64,000 bases of DNA, taken from NCBI GenBank assembly GCA_002400495.2, contig NVQL02000077.1:1-64000 (forward strand). Direction: 5' to 3'. Under the pieces are notes generated by a model. It was not told the DNA's origin and did no database searches. It saw only the letters and a list, made by a program, of their open reading frames with translations. This document shows positions 24,471 to 34,534 of this stretch, one piece after another. Both the position numbers and the translations under genes were made by a program. The stretch comes from Alphaproteobacteria bacterium (lineage in GTDB: Bacteria > Pseudomonadota > Alphaproteobacteria > Rhizobiales > OSC116). The first letter of the stretch is position 1, and the number at the start of each line of letters is the position of its first letter.

Positions 24471-26168
24471 ATGACGCAAAAGGCATGGGTCACTAAAACA
24501 CAAAAATTACTGCGTTTGCCGCGTGATATTAATCCGCTATGGCTTTTGCCTGCTCTGTTGATGGCATTCTGCTTGGTGGCGCCGATCGCCACCATTTTCA
24601 ACATTGCCTTATTTCCTGAAGAAAATATCTGGCCACATTTGTTTAGAACCGTGCTGGGTGGCTATATATCCGACACATTAATTCTCATCACGGGTGTGGG
24701 CATTATCAGTCTATCGATTGGCGTCAGCACCGCATGGCTGGTGACTATGTATGAATTTCCAGGTCGAAAACTGGCCAGCCGCCTGCTGCTTTTGCCGTTG
24801 GCCATGCCGACCTATATCATTGCTTATTGCTATGTCGAAATATTCGATTATTCCAACGTCATTCAATCGACAATACGCGATGTCGGCGGCTTTTCATCAG
24901 CCCGCGATTATTGGTTTTTCGAAATCCGTTCGATGGGCGGGGCGATATTTGTCTTGTCGATTGTGTTATATCCCTATGTTTATCTCACCTCGCGTGCGGC
25001 GTTTTTGCAACAAGATGTGAGCATGCTAGAAGCCGCGCGTATGTTAGGCCATAGCGCCACATCAAGCTTTTTAAAAATCGCTCTGCCGATGGCACGGCCT
25101 GCTATTTTCGTCGGGCTGACATTAACACTTATGGAGTGCTTAAATGATGTGGGTGCGGTCGAATTTTTTGGGGTGAATACGCTGACGGTTGGCATTTATG
25201 CCACGTGGTTGGGGCGGGGTAATTTGGGCGGCGGTGCGCAAATAGCGCTGGTCTTATTGGCATTTATATTCATACTCATCATTGCCGAAAAATGGGCGCG
25301 GCGCGGCGCAAGTTATAGCCACACCACACACCGTTTGATGCCCATCGCGCCACAAAAAATTACTGGTAAAACTGGCCTACTGGTTAGTTTAATGTGTTTT
25401 ATGCCAATTATTTTTGGGTTTATTATCCCGCTTATGCAATTACTTAGCGATGGCGCGCAATATATGTATGTGACCGATTATGCAGCGTTTATAGGCTATG
25501 CCAAAAACTCGCTAATGTTGGCCGGTAGTGCGGCTATATTGGCAGTGATTATCGGTCTGTTTTTAAGTTATAGCGAACGTATTTTCAACATAAAATTAGT
25601 CGGATGGATTGCCAAGTTGGCCAGCGTGGGGTATGCGATACCTGGGGTTATTTTAGGTTTGGGAATCTTTATTAGCCTGATCAGCTTTGATAATTTCCTC
25701 GGGCCCATACTTGAATTTGTTGGCTTTGCTGGTGCCAGCTCGCAAATGTTATTATCAGGCTCACTATTTGCCATTGTGTTTGCCTATTTGGTGAGGTTCT
25801 TGGCGGTGTCTTATGGCGCAATCGAAACAGGGTTTGGCAAAATACCTGATAATTACGACCATGCTGCCAAAAGTCTTGGCCATCATAAAATCAGCATTTT
25901 GCGCAAAATTCATCTGCCATTGATCCGCCCTGCATTGGCCACAGCGCTTATTCTTACGTTTATCGACGCGATGAAAGAATTGCCAGCCACGCTTATTTTG
26001 CGGCCATTTAATTTTGATACATTGGCCACCCATGTCTACGAAATTGCTAGCCTTGAGATTTTTGAAGAGGCGGCAATTTCGGCGCTTTTCATTGTGATTA
26101 TTGGATTAGTCCCCGTGCATATGCTCAACCATATGATGAAGCTGCCGCAATGGCGTAATGGCAGATAA
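24471..26168 (+). CDS. fbpB: Ferric-iron ABC transporter permease (FbpB type, two-domain)
   Basis: 565 aa with about 12 membrane helices in two repeated halves, the FbpB layout. Each half has the EAA-type coupling loop: EAARMLGHSATSSFLKIALPMARPAI near residue 190 and AAKSLGHHKISILRKIHLPLIRPAL near 465. It moves Fe(III) across the inner membrane. No ATPase (fbpC) gene follows in the window; the next gene is an Lrp regulator on the same strand after 117 bp, so the ATPase must come from elsewhere. Confidence 0.92.
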   Translation: MTQKAWVTKTQKLLRLPRDINPLWLLPALLMAFCLVAPIATIFNIALFPEENIWPHLFRTVLGGYISDTLILITGVGIISLSIGVSTAWLVTMYEFPGRKLASRLLLLPLAMPTYIIAYCYVEIFDYSNVIQSTIRDVGGFSSARDYWFFEIRSMGGAIFVLSIVLYPYVYLTSRAAFLQQDVSMLEAARMLGHSATSSFLKIALPMARPAIFVGLTLTLMECLNDVGAVEFFGVNTLTVGIYATWLGRGNLGGGAQIALVLLAFIFILIIAEKWARRGASYSHTTHRLMPIAPQKITGKTGLLVSLMCFMPIIFGFIIPLMQLLSDGAQYMYVTDYAAFIGYAKNSLMLAGSAAILAVIIGLFLSYSERIFNIKLVGWIAKLASVGYAIPGVILGLGIFISLISFDNFLGPILEFVGFAGASSQMLLSGSLFAIVFAYLVRFLAVSYGAIETGFGKIPDNYDHAAKSLGHHKISILRKIHLPLIRPALATALILTFIDAMKELPATLILRPFNFDTLATHVYEIASLEIFEEAAISALFIVIIGLVPVHMLNHMMKLPQWRNGR

Positions 26169-26285
26169 ATTATTTAATATTTTTTTCAATGCCCCAGAAT
26201 AATTCAACATCAAGGCCTTATTTGATTGCGCGCAAGATTCTTTCGTTTATTATAGATCCACTGCAAGAAATAACGGATCATACAT

Positions 26286-26747
26286 ATGCGCTCGCTTGAA
26301 AGCCTCGAAATTAGAATATTAACCGAATTGCAAAAAAATGGTCGACTGACCAATCAAGACCTTGCAGATTTAGTTGGGCTTTCGCCCTCCGCTTGTTGGC
26401 GGCGGGTGAGATCTTTAGAAGAAGAAGGCGTGATCAAGAATTATCAAGCGCGGGTTGCTGGCGCTAAAGTTGGTTTCCCAGAAACTATTTTTGCGCGTGT
26501 GAACCTTGAAAAACATAGTGACAATCTGGTGCAGAATTTTGAAGATGCAATCACCAACCAGCCTGAAGTGATAGAATGTTTTGCCACCAGTGGCGATAGC
26601 GATTATCTGTTGCGCGTGGTGGCATCAGACATTTCGGCATATGATCATTTCATTCAGAAATTTCTGCTGAAAATTGAAGGCGTGTCGCAAGTACGCTCTA
26701 ATTTTCAATTGCGCGAGGTTAAAGGTCTTTCTCCCTATCCACTATGA
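26286..26747 (+). CDS. Lrp/AsnC-family transcriptional regulator
   Basis: 153 aa, standard length. The helix-turn-helix is LQKNGRLTNQDLADLVGLSPSACWRRVRSLEEEGVIKNY, starting near residue 16, followed by the RAM/AsnC ligand domain (VIECFATSGDSDYLLRVVASDI). The neighbouring genes are iron uptake and a sugar kinase, neither an obvious target. The amino-acid effector cannot be told. Confidence 0.92.
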   Translation: MRSLESLEIRILTELQKNGRLTNQDLADLVGLSPSACWRRVRSLEEEGVIKNYQARVAGAKVGFPETIFARVNLEKHSDNLVQNFEDAITNQPEVIECFATSGDSDYLLRVVASDISAYDHFIQKFLLKIEGVSQVRSNFQLREVKGLSPYPL

Positions 26748-26766
26748 TTATAAATCAGCAGGATAG

Positions 26767-27699
26767 TTACAGATCAGCAGATGTTGGGAATATAGCGCCT
26801 TTATGAGCAATTGTAAAAGTTGCTGCATCAATCGCATAACTTGCTGCAGCTTTGATTTGCTCGCTGCTAATGGTTTCAAAATTTGCGATGTTGAGCAAGC
26901 CATCACGGTCTAATTTGCACAGGAAATTAGCCATAAAACAATCACCAGCGCCAACTGTATCAATAATGTCAGCTTTTTTGCCCATCAGGTGAATTTGCTC
27001 ACCCTTCCACAATATATAAGCGCCTTTTTCGGCATCGGTAATGACCGACATTTTGGCGCCTTTGTCCTGCCATTTTTGCATATATTCAAAACAACTTGCT
27101 TGGTTCATTTCATCAAGCCCATGCATTAACAACACATCATCGGCGCTGGCTTTGGCGATATGAATCATCGGTAGAAGCTTATCAAAACTTTCGTCCCAAA
27201 GCTGCATATCCGCTTCGACAGTGTTGCGAATGTTTAAATCAACCGAAATGATACGGTTTTTATACTCATCGGCAATCAAAGCTGGATAGCTGACTGCGGT
27301 TTGGCCAACCACCAAACAAAAAGAGCCAAAATGCAGGCAATTGACCGCATCTGTTAGCCCTAAAGTTTGTGGGTTATATTCATAACTTAATTCAGCGGCA
27401 TTATGGCCGTAATAATTATAAGTGGCGCTTTTGTCAGCATTATAAGCCACCACCATCAGGCCTGTTTGGTGGGCAGAACGCACAATATATTGGGTGCTGA
27501 CATTATTCTCAACTAGATAATCAAAAAACCGATCGCCAAATTGATCGGTTGATAAGTTGGTCATCAAGGCTGCATTGTTACCCGCTTTGGCCATTGCCAC
27601 GGCTACATTCATTAACGAGCCGCCAAGCAATGGCTTAAAATCACCCGTATCCTCTGACTTGAAAAAATCAATCAAAGCCTCACCACATGAAATTATCAT
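26767..27699 (-). CDS. PfkB-family sugar kinase (fructokinase-like)
   Basis: 310 aa. The N-terminal substrate site reads GGSLMNVAVAMAKAG. The catalytic signature is DTVGAGDCFMANFL with the active aspartate. The opening ISCGEALIDFF is typical of fructokinase-like members (MILCCGEALIDML). It phosphorylates a sugar with ATP; fructose is likely but unproven. Stands alone, convergent with the Lrp gene. Confidence 0.88.
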   Translation of the reverse strand: MIISCGEALIDFFKSEDTGDFKPLLGGSLMNVAVAMAKAGNNAALMTNLSTDQFGDRFFDYLVENNVSTQYIVRSAHQTGLMVVAYNADKSATYNYYGHNAAELSYEYNPQTLGLTDAVNCLHFGSFCLVVGQTAVSYPALIADEYKNRIISVDLNIRNTVEADMQLWDESFDKLLPMIHIAKASADDVLLMHGLDEMNQASCFEYMQKWQDKGAKMSVITDAEKGAYILWKGEQIHLMGKKADIIDTVGAGDCFMANFLCKLDRDGLLNIANFETISSEQIKAAASYAIDAATFTIAHKGAIFPTSADL

Positions 27700-27795
27700 A
27701 ACCTATCCTCTGCCCTACTAAACTGGTGTATACCGATTAGCAGCATTCGGATAAGCTGTAAATATATAATCATAAATTGGTTATAGGCGAAATGG

Positions 27796-28113
27796 CTATT
27801 CTACGGCCAAATCAAACACCATAATGCCATCAGCACCACCAACAGACATTTCTACCAATTGGCTGCCAATTTTTTGATGCTCTGGATGGTTGGCATAATT
27901 TTGCAAATCGGCCTCACTGGCAAAATCTATCACAAAGCCTGCATTGCAATCGCTCTTATTTTCACAATCCAAATTCTCGCCGAATTCAATGGATAGAAAA
28001 CCAGTCATTATCGGCTTTAAATCGGCCAATTTTTGTACTATCGCATGGCGTTCAGTCGCACTATATTGTGGCTTAAACTGCATATAAACACAATGTTTAA
28101 TTTTTTGAGGCAT
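27796..28113 (-). CDS. Stress-responsive alpha/beta-barrel (Dabb) domain protein
   Basis: 105 aa, a single Dabb domain. It begins KIKHCVYMQFKP, has LADLKPIMTGFLSIEFGENLDCENKS in the middle and ends DFASEADLQNYANHPEHQKI, the family pattern. Members form dimeric ferredoxin-like barrels; biochemical roles vary. Same strand as the PfkB gene but 96 bp apart. Confidence 0.87.
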   Translation of the reverse strand: MPQKIKHCVYMQFKPQYSATERHAIVQKLADLKPIMTGFLSIEFGENLDCENKSDCNAGFVIDFASEADLQNYANHPEHQKIGSQLVEMSVGGADGIMVFDLAVE

Positions 28114-28157
28114 AGTTTTTGAGCTTAATTTGCTTGGTTATTATATGTCACTCATCA

Positions 28158-30149
28158 TTATAAAGCTGACCATTTTTCTGGCAAGGCTTTTTTCGGGTTT
28201 TCATTCAGGCTGCTGGTTAAAAACTTCATCGCATCTGCTGGTGGCATGGGGCGACTGAAATAATATCCTTGCACATAGCGGCCACCAATTTCTGCCAACA
28301 CATTTAACTGTGACTCAGTTTCAACCCCTTCAATAATGCAATATAGATTTAGGTTGTTACATAGATCAATAATTGAGCGGACAATGTTTTTGGTGTCATT
28401 ATCGGTATCAATTTCATTGATAAAACTACGGTCAATTTTAAGTCGATCAAGCGGCATGCGTTGCACATAACTTAATGATGAATAGCCTGTACCAAAATCA
28501 TCCAAAGCAACCTGTGCCCCCTGCAATTTAAGCAACCTCAAGGCTTCAATGGCACGTTCCATATCATGCATCACTGCAGTTTCCGTCACTTCAAATACAA
28601 TGTTTTTACTGGGGAAATCGGATTTTTCAATGATGCTTACTAGGTTTAAAATGGTTTCGGGCGAAGCCAAATCATAGGTCGATAAATTGAAGGACATATA
28701 AAGGTCAGTTGGCCACTCGCAAGCCAATTTTAGCGCCTTACGCAATAAAATGACGGTGAATTTGCTAATTGTGCCCATTTGCTCGGCAGAGCGGATGAAC
28801 AAATCTGGCCGCACATTGCCCAGAGTTGGGTTATTCCATCTGGCCAAGGCCTCAAACCCCATAACTTTCTGGTTTTGAATGTCAACAATCGGCTGAAATA
28901 CAATTGACAATTCTTTGTCTAAATCGGCCTCGTGCAATTGTTGTTCAATGATTGCCACTTCGCGAATGATGGTTTCATGCTCGGTCGAGAAAATAACTGG
29001 TTTGCCTTTGCTATGTTGTTTAGAATAGCACAGCGCATAATCAGCCCGCTCAAACAATTGTTGTGGGTTATCTGCCATTGTGGGAAATTCAACAAACCCA
29101 ACTGTGGCCGCAATTTGCATTGTGCCATCGCGCAATCGAAAATCAGCTCGCATGGCTTCACAAAGCTGTTCGCCAATGGCCATCACATTTTTTAAATCTT
29201 TGTCTTTGGTGATGATGATGCCAAATTCATCGCCGCCCAACCTAGCCAAGGTGATGTCTTCTCCAAGGACACTCGCAAGCCGTTCCGAGGTTTTTATCAA
29301 CAAATCATCACCTGTTGGATGGCCAAAAATATCATTTATGCGTTTAAACCCGTCCAGATCCAACAGGCCTACAACCAATCTTTTGTTGGGATGGCCTTCG
29401 TAAGATTTAGTCAAAGCGTTCAATTGGGCAAAGAAATTTCGACGATTTGGTAACGAGGTCAGCATATCCATATTGGCGAGGCGAATGTTTTCAACGTTAA
29501 ATTGGTTGAGCTTTTTCCGTTGCTCGACAAGCATGCTTTTTTGACGCACCAAACCAGTGAAATTTTTATAATGGTTGGTCAGCAAAAATATAATGCCGGT
29601 TGAAACCAAAAGGCTGTTAATCGCCATCGCCTTAAACACTATATGCTCTTGCGCCATTAAATATAAAAATGACGGCACAATGATGATAAAAGTTAAATAT
29701 ATCGCCGATTGAATGATGTGCAGCAAACAAAAAACACATGCAAAAAGCGTGATATATAAGAAAAATATAATATGAACCAGCATCAGGTCATTGGAATAAT
29801 AAAATAATTCAAACGACCATAAGATGAATACAAAGCTCAAAACCACTGATAGTCTTATGGTGCCTGAGAGTTTTTTAACAATTTCTTGGTCAGAAACTTC
29901 GGTGAGCGTTGTGCGTAAATAGCCCACTGCCCGCATAATGAAGATTATGCTCAATACTGCTGGGATGTAAATGGTTAGATAATCTGGTGCACTGCCGACA
30001 TGCGGGTAAACCAAAGTGATCATGTTTACCAACAAAATTCCATACATTAATGGTATTTGCTTAACCAAGGCAGAAAATCGCTCTCGGTTTAGTTCGACTT
30101 CGTTTTCATCGACCTTAAAAATATCTAAAATTTTCTGAATACCCAACAT
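28158..30149 (-). CDS. Membrane GGDEF-EAL cyclic-di-GMP enzyme
   Basis: 663 aa. About six membrane helices fill residues 30-215. A GGDEF domain follows, with ARLGGDEFGIII near 305. An EAL domain starts at GFEALARW near 433 and keeps the metal and catalytic residues seen in FNLS, FEVTET, DDFGTGYSSL, LKIDRSFI and EGVET. Both active sites look intact. The inhibitory RxxD site that usually lies before GGDEF is not conserved (the aligned residues are G and I), so product inhibition may be absent. Likely links an unknown membrane signal to motility or attachment. Confidence 0.93.
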   Translation of the reverse strand: MLGIQKILDIFKVDENEVELNRERFSALVKQIPLMYGILLVNMITLVYPHVGSAPDYLTIYIPAVLSIIFIMRAVGYLRTTLTEVSDQEIVKKLSGTIRLSVVLSFVFILWSFELFYYSNDLMLVHIIFFLYITLFACVFCLLHIIQSAIYLTFIIIVPSFLYLMAQEHIVFKAMAINSLLVSTGIIFLLTNHYKNFTGLVRQKSMLVEQRKKLNQFNVENIRLANMDMLTSLPNRRNFFAQLNALTKSYEGHPNKRLVVGLLDLDGFKRINDIFGHPTGDDLLIKTSERLASVLGEDITLARLGGDEFGIIITKDKDLKNVMAIGEQLCEAMRADFRLRDGTMQIAATVGFVEFPTMADNPQQLFERADYALCYSKQHSKGKPVIFSTEHETIIREVAIIEQQLHEADLDKELSIVFQPIVDIQNQKVMGFEALARWNNPTLGNVRPDLFIRSAEQMGTISKFTVILLRKALKLACEWPTDLYMSFNLSTYDLASPETILNLVSIIEKSDFPSKNIVFEVTETAVMHDMERAIEALRLLKLQGAQVALDDFGTGYSSLSYVQRMPLDRLKIDRSFINEIDTDNDTKNIVRSIIDLCNNLNLYCIIEGVETESQLNVLAEIGGRYVQGYYFSRPMPPADAMKFLTSSLNENPKKALPEKWSAL

Positions 30150-30287
30150 ATATCCCCACGATTACAACCCCCGAGAGAAACATATAGATAACTTACCTTA
30201 AGTTCTAGTTAAAATTGGTCCAGATGTTTGTTTTTTAAGACAATAGTACGCGCAGAACCCACCAATACTTGAAGTGCACCAATAAAA

Positions 30288-31265
30288 CTATCGGAAGACT
30301 GCCAGCGGCAAAAGAAACGCTACCATTAAAAACAACGCCATTACATAAAATTTAAGCGCTTGCTTTATGTCGGCACGGTGCAATATTTCGCGGCCCTGTT
30401 GGTTGAGCCATATGCCCTCAACTTTTTCGTCGCCATAAATACGCGGGCCACCCAATGCAACATCCATTATCATGGCCATGGCAGCTTCGGGCCAACCCGC
30501 ATTGGGTGATGCGTGGCGCACAGCATCTTGGCGCAAACAGACCCAGATCGCTTTGGCTTTGCTCACGCCACCACCCAAAAAACCCATAATGAGAAACAAG
30601 CAAGCGGTTAAGCGCGCGGGAATAAAATTTAAAATGTCGTCGCATAATGCAACGGCGCGGCCAAAATGTATATATTTAAAGTTTTTATGGCCAATCATAC
30701 TGTCGGCGGTGTTAATACATTTATAGGCAATCAAACCTGGCAAGCCTGCCACTAGATACCAAAATATGGGGGCAATCACCCCATCAGAGATATTTTCGGC
30801 AAGGCTTTCTATCGCCGCCCGCGTGATGCTAATCTCGGTCATATTGGTGACATCACGCCCGACAATTTTGGCCACCGCCGCTTTGGCTTCATTCAGGCCT
30901 TGATTGAGCGCCAAATAGACGTTTCTGACATGGCTGTATAAAGACCGAATGGCCAGGAAAATCGCAATGATGAATATTTTTATTGGCAATAAAAAAAGCG
31001 AAAGACTGAGTAAAAACTCTAAACCAACCCCCACAATCAAACCGCTTAAAAACAGAAAGATCATGACAAAATAACCACGCATGACCAAGTTGGTTTTGCC
31101 CAATTTCCAATTGTTAAAGCGTTGATCGAAAAAATTAATCATGCGGCCGATATAAACCACAGGGTGCGCTGCAATTTTAAATAACCAAGCGGGGTCACCC
31201 AAGGCAACGTCCAAAATCATGGCGGCCACTAAAATCCAAATCGTGCTGATGTCTGCTAAAGTCAT
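30288..31265 (-). CDS. cbiB: Adenosylcobinamide-phosphate synthase
   Basis: 325 aa membrane protein (CobD in Pseudomonas naming). It opens with ILDVALGDPAWLFKIAAHPVVYIGRMI, the family signature, and contains AIESLAENISDGVIAPIFWY and MIGHKNFKYIHFGRA. It joins aminopropanol phosphate to adenosylcobyric acid. Last gene of the leftward cobA-cobB-cobC-cbiB operon, overlapping cobC by 4 bp. Confidence 0.95.
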   Translation of the reverse strand: MTLADISTIWILVAAMILDVALGDPAWLFKIAAHPVVYIGRMINFFDQRFNNWKLGKTNLVMRGYFVMIFLFLSGLIVGVGLEFLLSLSLFLLPIKIFIIAIFLAIRSLYSHVRNVYLALNQGLNEAKAAVAKIVGRDVTNMTEISITRAAIESLAENISDGVIAPIFWYLVAGLPGLIAYKCINTADSMIGHKNFKYIHFGRAVALCDDILNFIPARLTACLFLIMGFLGGGVSKAKAIWVCLRQDAVRHASPNAGWPEAAMAMIMDVALGGPRIYGDEKVEGIWLNQQGREILHRADIKQALKFYVMALFLMVAFLLPLAVFR

Positions 31266-32287
31266 GGCGTTTGAACCTCACATATTCGGTTTAATTTTGC
31301 GGCAAAATCACTTTGTTGCTGGCGTTTGGCCAAACCGAATCTCAATATTGTCGCATCGTCGATAAATTTACGAGTGAGTGTATGTTGCTGCGCCAATTTA
31401 GTAAAATATTCATGTGCTGAGGCTGCCCCGTCGGGCATTTTAACCAAACAAAAAAGATCAGTCTGGCCGATGACATCAAACTTATTAAGCTGCAAGATTT
31501 GGCACATATTGCGCATATCCTCAGCTAGGGTTTGGCGCATATCGCGTTGCCATTTATGATCATTTAAAGCATTCTCAGCCACGTCTATCGCCATGCCTGA
31601 TATGCTCCACAGGCCAATATGTTGTTCAATTTTGTGTAAGATCTGATCATCAGCGAGAATAAACCCAACGCGCACGCCCGCCAAACCAAAAAACTTGCCG
31701 AATGAGCGCAGAATGATCAAGCCAACCTGCCCCGCATGCGCCGCCATGCTCATATCTGGCGTCATATCCATAAAGGCTTCGTCGATGATCAGATAACCAC
31801 CCTTGGCGGCAAAATGTTTTTGCAACACTTGTAATTGCTGGGGTGTAAATAATTTTCCAGTGGGGTTATTGGGGTTCACAATGATTAAATGATCGGCTTG
31901 CTTGGCCTGTTCAATATCATCAACCAAAATCACTTTATGGCCGTGTTTTTGCCAATTATGTGCGTGTTCTTGATAGGTTGGTGCTAAAATCGCAATGGTC
32001 GATTTTGGTAATATTTGGGGCAATGTTTCGATTAAATATTGTGTGCCATTGGCGGCAAATATTTGCTTTTTGGGGCAATTATATGCCGCGCTCGCCGCCG
32101 TCAGAAGCATATTTAAGGCGGACTTTTGCGGCAATTGCGCCCAAGATAAAGAACTGACGCGATCGGTCGGGTAATGATAAGGGTTTATACCTGTCGATAG
32201 ATCTAGCCAATTATTCGCGTCCCCACCAAATTCGGCAATGGCCTGATCTAACGCACCACCATGATATATCTGCGGTTGATTAATCAT
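31262..32287 (-). CDS. cobC: Threonine-phosphate decarboxylase (CobC/CobD family)
   Basis: 341 aa class-I PLP aminotransferase fold. The N-terminal YHGGALDQAIAEFGG and DLSTGINPYHYP are diagnostic of the cobalamin enzyme. The PLP lysine is in LRSFGKFFGLAGVRVGF. It makes (R)-1-amino-2-propanol phosphate for the nucleotide loop, used by CbiB from the next gene. Overlaps cobB by 8 bp. Confidence 0.93.
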   Translation of the reverse strand: MINQPQIYHGGALDQAIAEFGGDANNWLDLSTGINPYHYPTDRVSSLSWAQLPQKSALNMLLTAASAAYNCPKKQIFAANGTQYLIETLPQILPKSTIAILAPTYQEHAHNWQKHGHKVILVDDIEQAKQADHLIIVNPNNPTGKLFTPQQLQVLQKHFAAKGGYLIIDEAFMDMTPDMSMAAHAGQVGLIILRSFGKFFGLAGVRVGFILADDQILHKIEQHIGLWSISGMAIDVAENALNDHKWQRDMRQTLAEDMRNMCQILQLNKFDVIGQTDLFCLVKMPDGAASAHEYFTKLAQQHTLTRKFIDDATILRFGLAKRQQQSDFAAKLNRICEVQTP

Positions 32288-33617
32288 TCGGCCTCACATC
32301 AATCACATGCGCATAGCTGCCCATTATGTTGCCATCGTGCAACCCCATATCATCTTGTCGCTCGCCTTGGGCATCTGTGGCTTTAAATAATGCATGGCCT
32401 TTGGCTTTGAGTGCATGGGTGTAATGAAATTCATGGCCGCGCAAATTAGCTGCCCATGGCAATGCAGATTGATGGCTTAAATGCCGATAACCAAGGTGAC
32501 GTTTTGGCTGCTCAAAACTGGTGACAAGGTTGAGTAGATCAAACATTTTATGCCGTACACCTTGGCTGTCAACCAAGCCTTTGCCCATGGCCATATAGCC
32601 ACCACATTCACCATAAATTATGGCTTTATTTGCTGCCAAATTTTGCAAGCTGTACCGCAATTTATCTTTGCTTGCCAGCTCGCTTGCATATAATTCTGGG
32701 TATCCACCTGGTAAAAACACCGCATCGACATCGGCAGCAGGCAGTTGGTTGGCAAGCGGAGAAAAAAAACTTAAATTTGCGCCTTGTTCCCGCCATTGGG
32801 TTAGAATATGTGGGTAAACGAATGTAAATGCTGCATCTTTGGCGACGGCTATATTTTGACCCAAGGGATTTAAGCGGGGAATCTTAACTGAATCTTCAAC
32901 CATTTGAGTCTTAGCTTGCAAACTCATAAATTTGCTTGCTAGCAAATCGAGGTTTAAATGCTGGGAAATATAGTCAGCGGCTTTTTCGATAAAGATTTCA
33001 AAATCTTGCATCTCATTGGCTTGCACCAACCCTAAATGACGGCTCGGCAATTGCAATTCGCGGTGGCGTGGCAGGCAGCCAATCACGTCAATGCCAAGCG
33101 GCGCAACCGCGTCAATTAATATTTTTTTGTGGCGCTCTGAACCGACGTTATTAAAGATAATAGCCGCCACATTTATGTCGGGGCGAAAGCTTACAAAACC
33201 ATGCACCAATGCCGCAACGCTTTGGCCCATAGCGCCTGCATCCACCAGTAAAATTACGGGTAAATTTAGGCGCGCGGCTACATCGGCTGTGCTGCCATTG
33301 CCTCGGTTGGGGTCTTGATTGGGCTTGGAAATAGCGCCGTCAAACAAGCCTAAAACACCTTCGACAATGGTCATATCAGCCGCGCCTAATTGCGTCTCTA
33401 TCGCCAAAAGGCTGGCATCATTCATTGCCCATAAGTCATAATTATAACAAATGCCATCAATGGCTTGGGCGTGGAAAGCAGGGTCGATATAATCGGGGCC
33501 CGTTTTGGCTGCCGCCATGTTAAAACCTTGGCGTTTAAAACAGCGCAACAAAGCCATGGTGATCAGGGTTTTACCGGCGCCCGAATGGGTCGCGGCGATG
33601 ACCAAGCCTTTTCCCAT
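32280..33617 (-). CDS. cobB: Cobyrinic (or hydrogenobyrinic) acid a,c-diamide synthase
   Basis: About 445 aa. The ATP site is IAATHSGAGKTLITMALL, the dethiobiotin-synthetase-like half follows, and the C-terminal glutamine amidotransferase half has the nucleophile in IYGECGGYMAMGKGL. It amidates side chains a and c. I place the start at 33617, where GGAGG lies 6 nt upstream; the first in-frame ATG (33629) overlaps that ribosome site. Confidence 0.94.
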   Translation of the reverse strand: MGKGLVIAATHSGAGKTLITMALLRCFKRQGFNMAAAKTGPDYIDPAFHAQAIDGICYNYDLWAMNDASLLAIETQLGAADMTIVEGVLGLFDGAISKPNQDPNRGNGSTADVAARLNLPVILLVDAGAMGQSVAALVHGFVSFRPDINVAAIIFNNVGSERHKKILIDAVAPLGIDVIGCLPRHRELQLPSRHLGLVQANEMQDFEIFIEKAADYISQHLNLDLLASKFMSLQAKTQMVEDSVKIPRLNPLGQNIAVAKDAAFTFVYPHILTQWREQGANLSFFSPLANQLPAADVDAVFLPGGYPELYASELASKDKLRYSLQNLAANKAIIYGECGGYMAMGKGLVDSQGVRHKMFDLLNLVTSFEQPKRHLGYRHLSHQSALPWAANLRGHEFHYTHALKAKGHALFKATDAQGERQDDMGLHDGNIMGSYAHVIDVRPND

Positions 33618-33632
33618 TCGCGCCTCCATTCA

Positions 33633-34466
33633 TTATGTTTGGTCGTTGCTCGACGTTTGTTTAAAAATTGGCAATGCATGTTTTAGCACGCGCTCACGCA
33701 GATTAACATTGGCACCCATAATGACAATGGCAGGTGGGGTGATGGCATGCTCGGTGACAAAATCTGCCGCCTTGCCTAATGTGGTTTGCCACACTTGCTG
33801 ATCGGCCAATGTGGCATTGCGTACAAAGGCTACAGATTCATCGACATTACGGCCAGCGGCAATTAAGCGTTCACAAATAGCCCGAATGTTTTTGAGCGAC
33901 ATATACATAACGATGGTCTGCGCGCCCTTGGCCAAAGCATCCCAATCAATCGCACTGGGGATGATGCCTTTGGAATCATGACCAGTTAAAAAGGTAATGG
34001 ATTGGTTGGTCTCGCGGGTGGTGGCGGGTATGTGGGCAAAAGCCAAACCGCCAATGCCTGCAGTGATGCCCGGTACGGCCAAAAATTTTATGTTGGCCTG
34101 AGCCAAGGCTTCGACCTCTTCACCACCGCGGCCAAAAACAAACGGGTCGCCGCCCTTAAGGCGCAAAACCCGCTTGCCTTGTTGGGCATATTTAATGATG
34201 GTGTCGATGATGTTTTGTTGCTTGGCAGATGGTTTGCCGCCGCGTTTGCCCGCATAAATGGCTTCAGCATCAGGGCGGGCGAATTTTAAAAAATCGCGAT
34301 TGACCAACGCGTCATAGACAATCACATCAGCTTGTTTGAGCGCAAATAAACCCATCACACTGATCAAGCCAATATGGCCTGGCCCCGCGCCAACCAACCA
34401 AACCGAACCGGCTGGAAAATCGGGCATATATTCAGTTAAAATTTCAATATCAGAATCATCAATCAT
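33633..34466 (-). CDS. cobA: Uroporphyrinogen-III C-methyltransferase (SUMT)
   Basis: 277 aa. VWLVGAGPGHIGLISVMGL, VYDALVNRDFL, RLKGGDPFVFGRGGEE and the later VPGITAGIGG are the SUMT motifs. It makes precorrin-2, the branch point to cobalamin and siroheme, so it serves the cobalamin genes around it and also NirB. No dehydrogenase/ferrochelatase (CysG N-terminal) part is fused to it, so conversion to sirohydrochlorin needs another gene. Confidence 0.95.
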   Translation of the reverse strand: MIDDSDIEILTEYMPDFPAGSVWLVGAGPGHIGLISVMGLFALKQADVIVYDALVNRDFLKFARPDAEAIYAGKRGGKPSAKQQNIIDTIIKYAQQGKRVLRLKGGDPFVFGRGGEEVEALAQANIKFLAVPGITAGIGGLAFAHIPATTRETNQSITFLTGHDSKGIIPSAIDWDALAKGAQTIVMYMSLKNIRAICERLIAAGRNVDESVAFVRNATLADQQVWQTTLGKAADFVTEHAITPPAIVIMGANVNLRERVLKHALPIFKQTSSNDQT

Positions 34467-34534
34467 CTGGCGATCTTAGGTTAGAAATAGAAAATTTGCT
34501 ATACTCATACAGGTTTTTACACTAAAGAAAGTGA

